From: Pleurostoma richardsiae
Lineage: Eukaryota; Ascomycota; Sordariomycetes; Calosphaeriales; Pleurostomataceae
Length of the DNA stretch: 64,000 nt
Assembly: GCA_030052745.1 (NCBI GenBank)
Contig: JANBVO010000053.1
Coordinates: 1-64,000, forward strand
Direction of reading: 5' to 3'
Numbering within the stretch: the stretch's first letter is position 1; every line of letters starts with the position of its first letter. This document shows positions 1 through 11,476 of this stretch, in pieces. The notes beneath the pieces were generated by a model. It saw only the letters and a program-made list of their open reading frames with translations. It had not been told where the DNA came from and did not search any database. The position numbers and the translations under genes are program-made.

Positions 1-459
1 GATATGAGGAATTGGGATGTGTGCGGGGAGATGAAAAAAGTGGGGGGCGAACACGAGCTTGCAATAGACAGTAGCGCAAACCCCCGCCAATCCAATTGCA
101 TCACCAGACCAAGTTTCGGCTGGTTATGCGTTAGTTAATGCTCCTTTAATTGCATACGTTCCGTATCGTACTATGGTATGTGCCCGTTCACCTCACGGTT
201 TTCCGCCATGTGTCAATCACAGCATCTCGTCTCATTGTCACCGTCATCCATCCGTCGTGCCTGCATCTTGGGTAGGTCCCTGAGCTTAGGAGCTTGGCAA
301 TAATTGGGCGATGTGACTGGTCGACTTCTTGGACGTGGTTGTCGAAACCGTTCGGTTCTCTGTCCCACCCGGAGCCTCACGAAGCTTATACTTTCGGGGT
401 CCAACGTCTTTGGAGGTATCAGCTCTCAGTTTGACTTTTTCCTCGGGTGTAAGAGTAAG
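1..459. other. Left-edge non-coding stretch
   Basis: No gene could be supported here. Short open frames on both strands lack family motifs. The right end holds the 5' leader of the hydrolase-like gene that follows. Confidence 0.5.
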
Positions 460-1816
460 ATGCAAAGATGGCCAGCTGCGCGTCTCTCGATCCGCTCTCC
501 TTGCACACTGAAACCCCGGAGGCTGCTGAGCTCCGCCGCCGCCGCGCACGTAGAGAGCATCAGTGTGCCGTGCGCGTCGTCCGGTAGTGTCACGGTGAGG
601 TGCGTAAACCATCGGGCTTCCCAACTATGGCGTCTCCAACTCGTCTTTCTGCCGTGAAACTGTCGTCTTTGATCCCGACTCACCCGGATACAGCCTCCAC
701 AATGTGAGCCACCACCCGTCGTCTGCTCCTCTCCTGGTCTACCTGCCCCCGTTCTCTCTGCCGGCCAGCGAGGGACTGGCGGGCCTGCCTCCGCTCTTCC
801 ATCCGTATCCCACCGCAGCCATCCACTACCGCTGGCCGGACACCGCCAAGGCCCTCGAATCCCTGTCCTCCGGCCGGCTCCTGCAGTGGCCGACGCCCCT
901 CCACGACACCCTCTTCGGCTACGACTGGATCCTCAACAACCTGTCCCGGCCGGGCCTGCAGCGCCGCGACATCTACGTCTGCGGCTCGCACCTCGGCGCC
1001 GGTCTGGCCGCCACTCTCGCCCTGACCGAGTCCCACCCGCACCAGTCCATGGCCGTGCGGGGACTACTCGCCTACAACGGTATCTACGACTGGACCAGCT
1101 TCCTGCCCGACCACCCGGTCAACCGGGCCAGGAGCCACGGCCTCGACGCGCTCGAGGGGGCGGATCTCCCCGAAGAGGGCTCGGCTTTCGGCTACCTCCG
1201 GCAGCTCATGCCCGTGCTCTTCGGGACCCCGAGCAACCTGTTCGACCCGTTCGCCAGCGCGGTCCTGCTCTTCCGCACGGCGGGCATGCTGGTCCCGGAG
1301 TCCTTCACCGCCAGCTCCCCGAACCTTCCCCCGTCGCTGCTGGACGCCATCGACGAGCTGTCGGGCGAGCCGCTCCACGGCGACGACGGGACCGTCCCCG
1401 GTGTCGATGTCGAGACGGCCCCCAAGGCGCCGCGCAGGGGATATCTCGCCTTCCCGCCGCGGCAGTCCAGCCTCCGGATCCCGGAGGCCCTGCTCCTGCA
1501 CGAGTCGGCTGCACCGCCGCCGCCACCTGGCAGTTGGCGCAGGCGGCGGAGGTCGATGAAGAAGGCAAGGGCGGGGCGGAACGACTTCGAGAGCCAGGCC
1601 GCAGAGCTGGCGGGCTTGATGCGGCGAAGCATCGACAAGCTGGAGCTCAGGGAACGGATGAAGTGGGACGATGAGTTTGACGGGTGGGAGGGCGAGGCCC
1701 AACGGCGGGTGAGGGTTGGCGATGTGGGCAGAGTGGGCGATGGCGGGTTTGAGCTGGGCGAGAAGGGAGAGGAGATGGCGAGGGAGTGGCTAGAGGAGAA
1801 GTTGGGCAGTGGATAA
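460..1816 (+). CDS. Alpha/beta-hydrolase-like protein, function unknown
   Basis: Two exons are proposed, 460..599 and 694..1816, joined across a 94-nt intron (donor GTGCGT at 600, acceptor ACAG at 690-693). They give about 420 residues. The join restores a continuous segment reading SGSVTVSLHNVSHH, which neither frame holds alone. The body contains LLVYLPPFS, a YRW motif, HDTLFGYDWIL and CGSHLGAGLA, then AYNGIYDWTSFLPDHP. This resembles a fungus-wide family of alpha/beta-fold proteins. The expected GxSxG elbow appears as G-S-H-L-G, so a catalytic serine is not evident and hydrolase activity is doubtful. The C-terminus is Arg-rich and helical. The start is uncertain. ATG 460 is in frame with the splice, but ATG 468 opens a different, protein-like frame ending near 585, which hints at a frameshift in exon 1. 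Body confidence is good; start confidence is low. Confidence 0.6.
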
Positions 1817-2679
1817 AAGACTATTCGACTCTTTCGCCACGTAAGCAGGGGGAAAACGCGCCTGAGAGAGACTATGAGCTGGCCGTTTTGCGGAGTATAT
1901 AGTATACCCAGCCTTTGTTATCTAGAGATGTAAACATCTGTGGCATCTCGAACCCCACTGTCCCTCACCATGTCACGATCATCGAGGTGATAGGAATTTT
2001 ACAAGTTTATACATTTCTAGTCTGACAAAGCCATCATCACTATTATTGATGTAGAGCTCATGGCTAAGAGCTTCGTTGCGATTGTGCTTGCATCATTGCC
2101 TGCAAGACGATTGACAGCCTGCCGAGTCCCTCCACTGCGACGGCTATTTTCCGAAGGCCATGCGACTTGCCGAGTCCCTCCACTGCGGCTGCCAGTATCT
2201 GTGAATGTAAATGACGGCACGCCGAGTCCCTCCACTGCGACGGCTAGGTGATCAAAGACGATTTCGCTGAGTCCCTCCATTGTGATGGTCGAAATCACCA
2301 GATCCGACGCTCCGATGGGGAGCCTCTACACAGACAAGGCCAGGCGTGGCCATCTGGTGAGAGTGAGGAGACAAAACGCAAGAAGTAGGCCACATCGGGC
2401 CAAGGCAAAAGCAGACCTCGCCGGACCATGAGTGAGTACTCGTACAAATGGTATAGACGCAGCAGACCGGCTCTCACAGACTGAGTCCAAGGCGTCACGC
2501 ACTCCAGCGAAGTCGTCAAATCAATACGTCGCCCCGATCCAATCCAGCATCTTGCAAACAAGCTGCACGGCGAGTAGCCCACCCTTGAGCGCGAGCTTCA
2601 CAAGTCTGTGCGTGATGACGGCGATGACCCAGACAGCCGTGACGCTGGCCTCCACGACGCCTCTAACGAAGTGGGCTAG
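1817..2679. other. Intergenic stretch with short repeats
   Basis: This lies between the hydrolase-like gene and the 3' end of NOT4, so both transcripts converge here. Apart from the repeat array at 2121-2291, no coding feature is supported. Confidence 0.5.
2121..2291. repeat. Four-copy short repeat, about 50-bp period
   Basis: A unit beginning GCCGAGTCCCTCCACTGCGA recurs at 2121, 2169 and 2221, with a decayed copy at about 2266 (GCTGAGTCCCTCCATTGTGA). Start-to-start spacing is 48, 52 and 45 bp. Two copies continue into CGGCTA. The DNA between copies is unrelated. The unit lies just downstream of two convergent gene ends. Confidence 0.85.
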
Positions 2680-5600
2680 TCAATGGCCGCCGCCCAGGCT
2701 AGAGGTGAGCATAAGTCGCCGGTTCCGCTTAATAACCTGGTTCACGGTTTTCTCAATCCTCTCCGAGTCCTTGCGCGCGGCCGCCAGCGCCACCTCGATC
2801 TCCTCGAGACTCATCTTCTTAAAGTTGTCGATGACGCTACCGACGGCCGCACTGCTGCTCTTAGCTGTAGTGGTAATGGCCGAGTCGCTGATCGTGTCCA
2901 TAGGACTGGTGGCGGAGTTGGCCGCTAGGCCGGAGAAATCATCGCCGGAAGTGGCGGTTGTTGGGAGGGTGTAGGCATCGGAAGTGGGCGTCACCGCGCC
3001 GGGGATGCCGTTGTTGGCGAGGTTGAGAATCATAGGATTCAGGGCGTTGAGGGTATTCGCCGCGTGAGAGGCGGTATTGCCCTTAGCAGCGCCAGTCGCG
3101 AAGGAGGGGCTTCCGGGGAGGTTGAGACGCGGCAGGACAGCTTGGTTGATATAGCCCAGAGCCTCCTCACGCGTCATCTTGCTCACCGGGTCCGAAGTGT
3201 ATGTGTTCGGGGTCTGCGGGAAGTAGCTCGGCGGCCCATTCGAGACAGCGCGACCCTTAACGACACTGAACCCGTGGCCAGCTTCCTGGCGATTGCAGAC
3301 AAACGAGGCAGGATTGGAAGCGTCTTTGGCGAGGCGAGACTGCAGTTCCAGGTAGCGGTCTTCCTCCTCTCGGGTGAGATTACGAATGCAATCACCATTT
3401 GGCGTCAGCATCACCCGACAGCCGTCAATCACCTTGCGAACCACCTTGCCTTCCGCAAGAGCAGCTCGATCCTCTTCAGTGACCATCTGCTTCACCGTCG
3501 GGAAGGCTGACGTGGAGTCTTCCTTAGGATAAGAGGGGCTGTAGAACTCATTGCGATGAGAGGTGCCTGAGACAGGCTTAAGGAAGCTCAGAGTGTCTGG
3601 ATCTAGTCCATCTGCGATGAGTTCCTGGAACAGGGTGGCAGGCGAAGGAGCACGAATATCGGGATCCGCTCCCGCTGCAGTAGACTCGACAGACTTTCCG
3701 CCTTCCTTGTCTTTAGCCTCGATGTTGTATTTACCGGTCCGGCCCCTAGATGACACGGGTTCCTCCAAGCTCATTGACTCGTTGACAGCTTGGCGATAAG
3801 CAGAGGACTCCTCCTTGGCGGGCGGCAGCGCTGGCTGGATCGCAGGGGTTTGCGGTCTGCTCTGCATAGGCGTAGCGGTAGAACTAGCCGGCTTTTCAGT
3901 CTTCTCTTTCTCCGGCTTCTCTTTCTTCTGCTTCTTCTTTCGGCCAAGAATGGGCGCAATCTCGATCTCGGGCTCTGGCTTCGGCTGACTAGTAATCAGC
4001 GCCGACTCCTTTTTGTGAGCGTCCTTGCGCTGCTTGCGCTGCTGGCTCTTGGTGGTGGATCTGACAGCTGCAGATCCGATTCGCGAAGGCGGAGGAGAGT
4101 TGGTGCGGGACGCAGAAGCAGACGCGGAGATGATTGAAGCAGTGTCTGAAATCGCCTCGCTAGCCGGAGTCTCAGGTCGATGACCCGGGACCCCCGAGGA
4201 GCGAGCTGACGAGCCGGCCATAATGCTGCTGCCTGCAACTGATGCTGCAACCGATGCTGCAACCGACGGGGGTGCTTCAGTTCTGGGAGTTGATACGATC
4301 TTGATGGTCTTGGGCGCGGAACGCATTACCGGAGATGGCGCTGAAGCTGTTGTGGGGGTGGGCAGAGAAGGAAAAGACGCCTGATCTGTGACCGACTTTT
4401 CCGTTGCGGAGGGTGGGTTGGAGCTCTTGGGGGAAGGCGCGGCTTTGGTGGCTGCTGCAATGTTGAGGATACCCGGAACCGGCTTTTTGTCGGCCTTCTT
4501 TTCAGCCTTCTTGTCGGCCTTCTTGTCCGTCTTCTTCGGTGCAAGGGCCTCCGCAGGAGCGCCGACAGTTGGCTCAACTGGCATCTTCTTGCCTGCCGTG
4601 GAAGTCTTGCCGGAAGATACCTTCGGCGGAGCCACAGCAGCAGCAGCTGGTTGAGAGCTGCCCAGCTTGGCAGTATCTAGAGCCGGGAAATCCTCATCCT
4701 GTAGGACCTTCTTACCCTTTGTCGGGTTGGACTGGGACGCAATATCCTTTGAAAGACCGCTCTCAAGTGCAAGTGCTTTAATGCTCTTCTTGGCGTCGGA
4801 TCCCACGACACCAGCAGAGGCCTTCTTGACGGCCTTATCACCCGCAGACGGCGAAGCAGGGTGAAGAGGAAGGACAGGGACTGGTGCAGCAGCCTGGGAC
4901 GGACGAGCAATAGTCAAGGAGCCGGGCACTGCCGCCTGAGGCACCGCAGGAGACAGGTGTGGGTGAGGAAGTCCGAGACCCGGCGGAATCGATGGGGTAC
5001 CAACACGGGCAAACTTAGTATAGTCGCTCGGAGTAGTCGATCCGAGCAGCTCGGAGGGCTCATCAGATACAAGAGCATCGACGCTCGTGGTTGCTTCGTC
5101 AAGAGAGGGCAACTCGTCGTCTATGACAAGTTAGCAAAACGTCCGAAAGAGGCTGACTGCGGAAAGGAAGTGCCGAAGAGGGGGAAAGGATAGGGGTGAA
5201 AGCAGCGGCAACCCTAGCTAGCTACACTATGTATATACAGGGGTGCTCAGGGTCACGTCATGCTCGCCGCCGTCGTCTTCCAACAAGGAGCTTTAGTTAC
5301 AGTTGGCACGGGGTGGCTCAAGGGAAGTTGGTATATTTGCCGAACAATGCCAACCCAGCCCGAAGTTTTCGGAAATTGGGTCTGTGAGTTAACGTACATG
5401 GATAACCTTGAGGAAGACGAAGATGGCTTGCCTGACGTGACCCTGCGCCCAAAGCATGCGAGGATGTCGAAAGCACCAAATGTAGTGGTTCTTGGAATCC
5501 AGGGAAATATCGTCGAGACAATCCCTCATTCCCGAAAAGCAAGTGACGCCCATGCAAGCTCGGCTTGTCCAGCCAGCGCCGTTTTGTAATGCTCGCTCAA

Positions 5601-8291
5601 ACAATAACAAGGAAAGATCTTCGTCTCCCTTTGTGATGAAACCGTTGACCTGTTTCTTTCTTGCCTCGAACGCCTTGATAGCCCATGGTGCAAAAGAAAA
5701 CAGTGAAGAGCAATCCGCGCCCCCATAAATCGTGAAAGCCCTGGCAGTCGCTTGGACTACCACCTCCCATACTGCGCGTTGTACATCATGCTAGGGTTGT
5801 ACCCACCTGACGACTGACCAGCGAAAAGTCCCTGTCCGACTCCGGCATTGCTCTGCTGCTGGTGTTGCATTCTCGCCTGCAGGATACTCGGGTCCGCAAG
5901 ATCTACTAAGCCACTCCCCCCAGAGGAGGAAGTGTTAGCATGTCTGTGCTTCTTCCCCTTCTTCTTCTGCTTCGAACCAAAGTCTTGGAATGCTCCAGGC
6001 TGCGAACCGTAGAGCGATGCCAGGAGGCCGGAAGCAGGAGCCGGGGTCGAGGAGGTGGAGGGTGGATACTGGTTAGGAAAAGAAGAAAACATGTACTCAC
6101 GCTTTCCTGCATCGTGAGCCTGACTGCCAACCCCACCTCGACCACGGATGAGACTCTGAAGAAGTTCATTAGAATCCTTAGGAGCCGCCCCGAATCCGGA
6201 ACCGCCAAAGCCTTGGCCGAACATGTTAGGCGGCGTCCCAGTTGACTTCAGCCCCGGGGGAGGTCCAGGCATGGAGGTGGCATAATACTGGCCACCAGGT
6301 TGAGAATGGAATGCAGAAGGCATCATCGACGACTGCTGTGCCATGATCTGTCGGTTGGCTGCCAGTTTCACCGACGTCGAGGACGCCGAGCTGCTGTCAT
6401 TGGCGAAGCTAAACCGGGATGCTTGGCGATTGTGTCCCTGGCCTTGAAACAGAGTCGACTGTACACTCGAAATTCCAGGCGGAAGATGCTCGACAAAACT
6501 TCCTGGCTGGCGGAGAAACGGCTGTTGAGGGGTCATTGTCCGAGAACCAATCGAGCCAATGTTGGGGCCCGTCTGACTGTAGCTGGACCCGATAGCTGGG
6601 CCGAAGAGTCCTTCGGCATTCGTGCGCTGAATCGGGGGCTGTGCACCTGCCCGGCGCTCAACCAAGCTGCGCACGTCTCGGCTATTGTCACGATCCTCTG
6701 GTTCTCCGCCCAAGGCCAGACTTCCGCTGTTCTCAGGTTCGTCGTCCGATGCCTCTAGAGCCGCTGCTAGCTGCTCCTCCTCCTCCTGGGAGGCGCTTAG
6801 GCGAGCTTCTTCTTCCAGCCGCATCGCTCTCCGCTTCTCCGCGCCTCGGAGATCAAACAATGGCGGGAAAAGATTTGCTATGTTTTCAGGCTCTCCCGGG
6901 AAAGGCTCGGGACAATCAGCCAGAGCAGTCATGCAATGGTTGAACAGGACCTCAAATGGGGTCTCCTGTCGTTTCACAGTGACAGTAGGGGCCTGGGTTG
7001 CTGTCGGCTCTGCAGGCGCCGATGAGCTCGACTCCTCATGTGGACCGGACTCAACAGCTTCCTCAGTCGTCTCCGCGGTCACAGGTAGAGACATGGACAC
7101 CGCCGGGCTAGATGCCGCACCGCTAGTCGCATGGCTCCCCCGGCGACTTCGAATCTGGTTGCTGCGAGCCCAATTGGCAGATGAAGGGAGAGCTGATCCA
7201 TCGCCATTCTCAGATCCTTCTTTGCTCGAGGATCGCACCATTGGCGGTGCAGCTGACTGTGCAGGTGGAGGATGCACCTGCTGCCGTGAAGCGGACCGCG
7301 AAGAGGGGCCAGCATTGTTAAGCGGACGCTGGGTATGTATGCTGTTCAGGGAGGACAAGTCCTGCCGAGTATAGCTATCCTCTTCGTCACCGAGCTCGTG
7401 GAGGAACATGCATTGCCGATTCGTGCACTGCTCGTGTCGTAGCCAGGCTGAGCAGTACTTAGTTGTTCCAAGCTGGGCCTTCAGAACCCTGTCGCCGTTC
7501 TGGGAGCCGTTGACAGCCTGAATGCAGCGTTGAGCATCCTCCTTCTTCTCGAAAGTGACATAGATTCCAAGTGACTGGTTCTGGCCATCCGAGGTCTTGC
7601 GGTTACTGATGGATATTTTCTGGATGTTACCGTACTGGCCGAAGAATTCGGGTTTCCGCAAAGTCTTCAAGAGCTCGTCTTCTCGCACGGTCGGCGTCAA
7701 GCCAGTCACGTAGACTAGATTCTTCTGCACGACTCGGATGCCGACCAAGTTCTTGCGACTCTCTTTCTCTGCATCGCGCTTCTGGACTTCTTTTTGTCCT
7801 TGTTGCTCAGCTCGCTTCTTGCGGTTTTTCTGCATATTCGCACGGAATTCGGCGACCCTATCCATCTGTTAGAAATGCTACCGAACCGGTGGCCAGAGTG
7901 AGACAAACTCTTCTGCAGTGACAACCTTCCACTGAATTGTCTTCTCGTCGTAGGGTCTTCGACACGCAGGACAGAGGCCGTTCATATTGGTTCGGATATT
8001 ATTGAAACAGAACTGGCAGACCTGGATGGTGAAGTCAGCTGGGCGACGATTCTTGGCGAAGAGCGAAGAAGCAAGCATACCTGGTACCCACAAGGACAGG
8101 GTCTGAAATTCCTGTCCGAGAGGTCAAACTCCTCAATACACAGAGGACTAAGGGAATTATTTGTTAGACGCGTCAAAGCCTTCATCACAGGTGGACAAAA
8201 GAGCACTGCGAGATGCCGGAGTGTTGGAGTCCCGATGGGCGACTTACCAGGTGTCATCCTCCTCGTCGATGAAGGTATCTTGCGGCGCCAT
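2680..8291 (-). CDS. NOT4: CCR4-NOT complex E3 ubiquitin ligase subunit NOT4
   Basis: Proposed exons, in transcript order, are 8248..8291, 8081..8147, 7909..8021, 5807..7857 and 2680..5120, giving about 1571 residues. The first three exons form a C4C4 RING with Cys at 15, 18, 32, 34, 39, 42, 54 and 57, spaced as in human CNOT4. The 51-nt intron 7858-7908 joins a coiled basic segment to an RRM (KNLVYVTGLTPTVREDELL) and a C3H zinc finger (YCSAWLRHEQC...CMFLH). The rest is low-complexity Ser/Pro/Gln-rich sequence, ending in a conserved-looking coiled segment (SLEEIEVALAAARKDSERIE). NOT4 ubiquitinates ribosome and mRNA-decay targets within CCR4-NOT. The N-terminal half is certain. The last join (donor GTGGGT at 5806, branch CTAAC and acceptor at 5121) is phase-compatible but implies a 686-nt intron, so the 3' half could be spliced differently. 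Confidence 0.88.
5121..5806 (-). other. Unresolved long intron region in NOT4
   Basis: On the minus strand this region ends in a textbook branch site and acceptor (GCTAAC, then TTGTCATAG) leading into a phase-2 exon. The exon frame upstream runs to a stop at about 5758. Donor GTGGGT (5801-5806) matches in phase. A second strong donor, GTACGT at 5393-5398, is also phase-compatible and could close a small internal exon, but I found no matching acceptor for it. Confidence 0.5.
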
Positions 8292-8670
8292 CGTGAGAGA
8301 TTTCGAAGGAGACAGTGTAGAGATGGAAGGGTGCGAGAAACGTCGACTGGGACGGGTCGGGGTTGAGGGTGAGGTTTGTGACGGCGAAGTGGCGATGAGG
8401 CTGATCCAGGTCGCGCTAGAAGGTGATTTTGCCGCAGTCCCAGCCGCAAATGGCGAAGGCTGGGAAATGCAAGGGCAGATGGGGGATATGATAAAGGAAG
8501 ACCACAGAACGCCTCGAGGTATTGCGAGCGGAAAGGCGATGTCCTGGGTCCTCAGCTGCGGTTTGGGTTGGAGAGGGAAAGTCGGTAATGAGGGTGCCGG
8601 GGAAGGTGGAAAGAACAGGAGTTCAAGAAGCAGAGCAGAGCCTTTTCGCGAGGATGGCTCGTCAGAATGC

Positions 8671-8692
8671 ACTAGTCCCTAAGTGGACTAGT
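8671..8692. repeat. Perfect 8-bp inverted repeat in divergent promoter
   Basis: ACTAGTCC and GGACTAGT flank the 6-nt spacer CTAAGT. It lies between the divergent NOT4 and NDUFS3-family genes, in the 885-bp shared upstream region, where no gene was found. It could be a dimeric factor site or chance. Confidence 0.5.
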
Positions 8693-9010
8693 CGGTTGCC
8701 CATGCCACGGAAGCTCGAAGCTGCACGTGTCTGGTCACTGTTGGAGACTTCTAAATGGACCTGATTTCACTGGCGCGTCGGGTACCCCTCAAGTATACAG
8801 CCACAGCCGAGTACAAAGAGCCACCCAGATATCCAAGCAACCTAGGTAGAAGTAGGTACTCACAGGAGGCAGCGAAGTTTAGAGTACCCAAGAGATGATT
8901 TCGATAAGTCTGGCATGGCGCAAGTAAATTCACAGCTGTCTTATCAAAGACTACCTTGGTACCTAGTCTGAAAGCGCCCTGCCTTCCTTATTGGAACACT
9001 CCAGTCCGCT

Positions 9011-9047
9011 CACGTGATTTATCATGTGATCTCAGAGACTGGCCAAT
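9011..9047. promoter_or_regulatory. CACGTG and CCAAT motifs upstream of complex I gene
   Basis: CACGTGAT at 9011 is followed by an imperfect second copy (CATGTGAT), then CCAAT at 9043-9047, about 130 bp before the start codon at 9177. CACGTG is the Cbf1/bHLH core and CCAAT the Hap complex core. Hap control of respiratory genes is established in fungi; its use here is inference. Confidence 0.4.
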
Positions 9048-9176
9048 GGGCAAGCTCGGGATTGGGGATGCGACTTTAATCATTCCCGACATCATTCACT
9101 CTCGGCAAAACCGAGTTGCTGGACAGAAAGCGGGAGTTCTGCCATCAATTGGCCTTCCCACAGCACGATATAAGCC

Positions 9177-10114
9177 ATGGCGACTAAGCTTTGCCGGAGC
9201 CGGGCTCTGGCGTCGGCTCTACGGCCAGCAAACCCGTCCCTCGCCGCTCGGAGCGAGGCAGCGGCGCGATGCTTCACCACGACCCGCAGCAATGCCGGCT
9301 ACAAGGTCGCCATGCCCAAGGACGCGCCCAACTTGCGCCACGCGCCTCGCCCGCCGCAGGGCGAGCTGAAGGCTCCTCCTGTCAACCCGGCAGACAAGTA
9401 CCAGTTGAAGGCCGAGGACATGCATCGCTACGGCGCTTGGCTGATGGCTTGCCTTCCCAAGTACATCCAGCAGTTCTCTGTGTGGAAGGATGAATTGACC
9501 ATCTACATCTGCCCCTCGGGGACCATCCCAGTCTTCACCTTTCTAAAGTGTTCGTGGAATCGCAGAGAGTCCCCTGCTGCACTTCCGCTGACGAGTCAAT
9601 TCTAGATAACACCTCCGCCGAGTTCACTCAGGTCAGCGACATCACCGCCTGCGACTTCCCCACCCGAGACCAGCGATTCGAGGTTGTCTACAACCTAGTC
9701 AGCGTTAGGCACAACGCGAGGATCCGCGTCAAGACCTACGCGGACGAGGCCGCGCCAGTCCCCAGCATCACCGGCCTCTTCGATGGCGCCAACTGGTACG
9801 AACGCGAGGTCTACGACATGTTCGGTGTCTTCTTCGTCGGCCACCCGGATCTGCGCCGCATCATGACCGACTACGGCTTCGAGGGCCACCCGCTGCGGAA
9901 GGACTTCCCCTTGACTGGTTACACTGAGATCCGGTATGACGAGGAGAAGAAGCGTATCGTCACGGAGCCGCTGGAGCTCACCCAGGCGTTCCGCAACTTT
10001 GAGGGAGGCTCGAGCGCGTGGGAGCAGATTGGAACGGGCAATGACCAGAAGCCGGAGACGTTCAAGTTGCCAACGCCGAAGCCTGAGGAGAAGAAGGAGG
10101 AGCCGAAGAAATAG
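9177..10114 (+). CDS. NADH:ubiquinone oxidoreductase 30-kDa subunit (NDUFS3/NuoC family)
   Basis: Exons 9177..9549 and 9606..10114 give 293 residues. The 56-nt intron has donor GTTCGT, a CTGAC branch and acceptor CTAG, and its removal restores [18 protein letters not shown]. The protein is the peripheral-arm core subunit of mitochondrial complex I. It starts with an Arg/Ala/Ser-rich presequence typical of matrix import, then the family body with [10 protein letters not shown]. The hallmark NuoC signature follows: [35 protein letters not shown] and KDFPLTGY. The tail is Lys/Glu/Pro-rich. It is divergent from NOT4 with about 0.9 kb between start codons. Identification is firm from the signature. 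A shorter donor at 9548 would break phase and was discarded. Confidence 0.95.
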
Positions 10115-10992
10115 ATGCTGTAACCCGACTATGTACATATGCTGTATGCAACTGTTACAACACTTTTTTCACGCTCTTACGTCCTCGCTATTGATGTGTT
10201 GTCTTTCCGTGTCGAACGAGGCAACAGTCTAAGCCGGTCAACCACGTCCCATTCTAATACGTACATCAGTTATCCAGCAATGTGTGGACCGGGTTGGGCT
10301 GTCCATTGCCGACCGGTCGATATTGCCCTCGTTCCACAACGTAGCTTAGATGTTGGTTTGAGTGAACCTTCCACGGCTTCAAATTGTTACAATGATTCAA
10401 CGCTTGGCATTAGAGTAGGGCCTTTTGTGAGTCTACTTGATCCAAGACCCTTGCATACCCTGAAATCCAACAGCCGGCCACCTTTCTCAACGCCGTAGGA
10501 GGCCGGCATCGCAAGCTAGATTCAAGGATTTGTCGACCGAGATTCATACAACCATTATCTTACTGAAGACGTATTGTGTCCTCCGTTTTTCGTGTCGTAT
10601 CCATCTCGCTAATATAGCCTTCACTGCAGCCCACACTCGCAGAAAAGCACGTATTGCTGTGGCTCCAGATTCTCATAGGCACAATTCCTCAGATTATTCT
10701 GCAGCTCAACCAACCAAGCGAGTTTATCTACGGAGTATATTGCGTTGCCGTACAGGGGCTATGTATCCTTTCTAGCGACTACCTGCTGTTCGCGACGTTT
10801 TGGCGAAGCGTCGGCCTTAACTTGCACAATTGGCATCCGCTCAGGAACCGAACCTTATGTCTGTCTACTCCGTGGTTGTCAAGAACCAACAGATCCTACT
10901 CTGGCAGCTGACTTCATCGAGTCACCATTCTACCAGATGGATGGAAAGCGTGGTCAAGCTCTCCACTGAAGCGGATAGCTCCCTAACACGCC
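10115..10992. other. Intergenic stretch
   Basis: No supported gene. Several open frames of 80-120 residues overlap on the plus strand but lack recognisable domains or introns. One copy of the 9-mer TACGGAGTA is at 10729-10737. Confidence 0.5.
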
Positions 10993-11000
10993 TATATAAA
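10993..11000 (+). promoter_or_regulatory. TATA box (TATATAAA)
   Basis: TATATAAA is followed by a pyrimidine-rich CTTCT/TCATC leader and the ATG at 11210. The spacing of about 210 nt suits a fungal promoter with a long 5' leader. Confidence 0.5.
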
Positions 11001-11209
11001 GCCGCTCATCCACAACTCTTCTGCCCTTCTCATCTGCAACTTCTTATCTCTCTACATACACAGAGATCCCCTGCTACACACAAAGGCAGCTGCTAACATC
11101 ACGTCTTCACGCTCACCCTGTGGCCAAACTATCAGTCAGCCTCCGCTAAACTGGACACTCTTCGCAGCACACTTTCCTCTTCTAAAAAGTCTAAGAGACC
11201 AAGGCCAAG

Positions 11210-11476
11210 ATGTTTTCCGTTGGTAACGTTGCTGCCAACTCGCGGAGGGACTCCAGCGAGGACCTCCCCCGAGTCAAAGAGCTGGAGAGCCGCTACTGCT
11301 ACCTGCGGGATCCTCTGCTTGACTACGAGGATGACACAGAATTCCATGACGCCATCCGTCAGATGGTCCTGGATATACCTGCAGGACGCGATATTCCTCG
11401 CTCACTGTCTTCTGACCTGGGGCTGTCGTCAAAGAAACACACACTCCGCCGGATCGTCTCGGGGATTTTCAGCTGA
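11210..11476 (+). CDS. Small orphan protein, 88 residues
   Basis: The ATG at 11210 (AAGATGTT) opens an 88-residue frame beginning MFSVGNVAANSRRDSSEDLP. It holds charged segments, such as LLDYEDDTEFHDAIRQM, then SLSSDLGLSSKKHTLRR. No signal peptide, membrane segment or known domain is visible. Support comes from a TATA box 210 bp upstream and a CT-rich leader. After the stop, another frame reads as protein-like (about 11530-11660, with FMEEPTTTVGNLLCDLL), so a longer spliced product is possible, but no phase-compatible donor was found. Function unknown; it may be a stress-type small protein or a non-conserved ORF. Confidence 0.4.
   Translation: MFSVGNVAANSRRDSSEDLPRVKELESRYCYLRDPLLDYEDDTEFHDAIRQMVLDIPAGRDIPRSLSSDLGLSSKKHTLRRIVSGIFS

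Noticed and set aside
6090-6125. Possible 32-nt intron in NOT4 with GTGAGT and CTAACCAG
   Set aside because: It is too short for a fungal intron, and removing it would break the frame.
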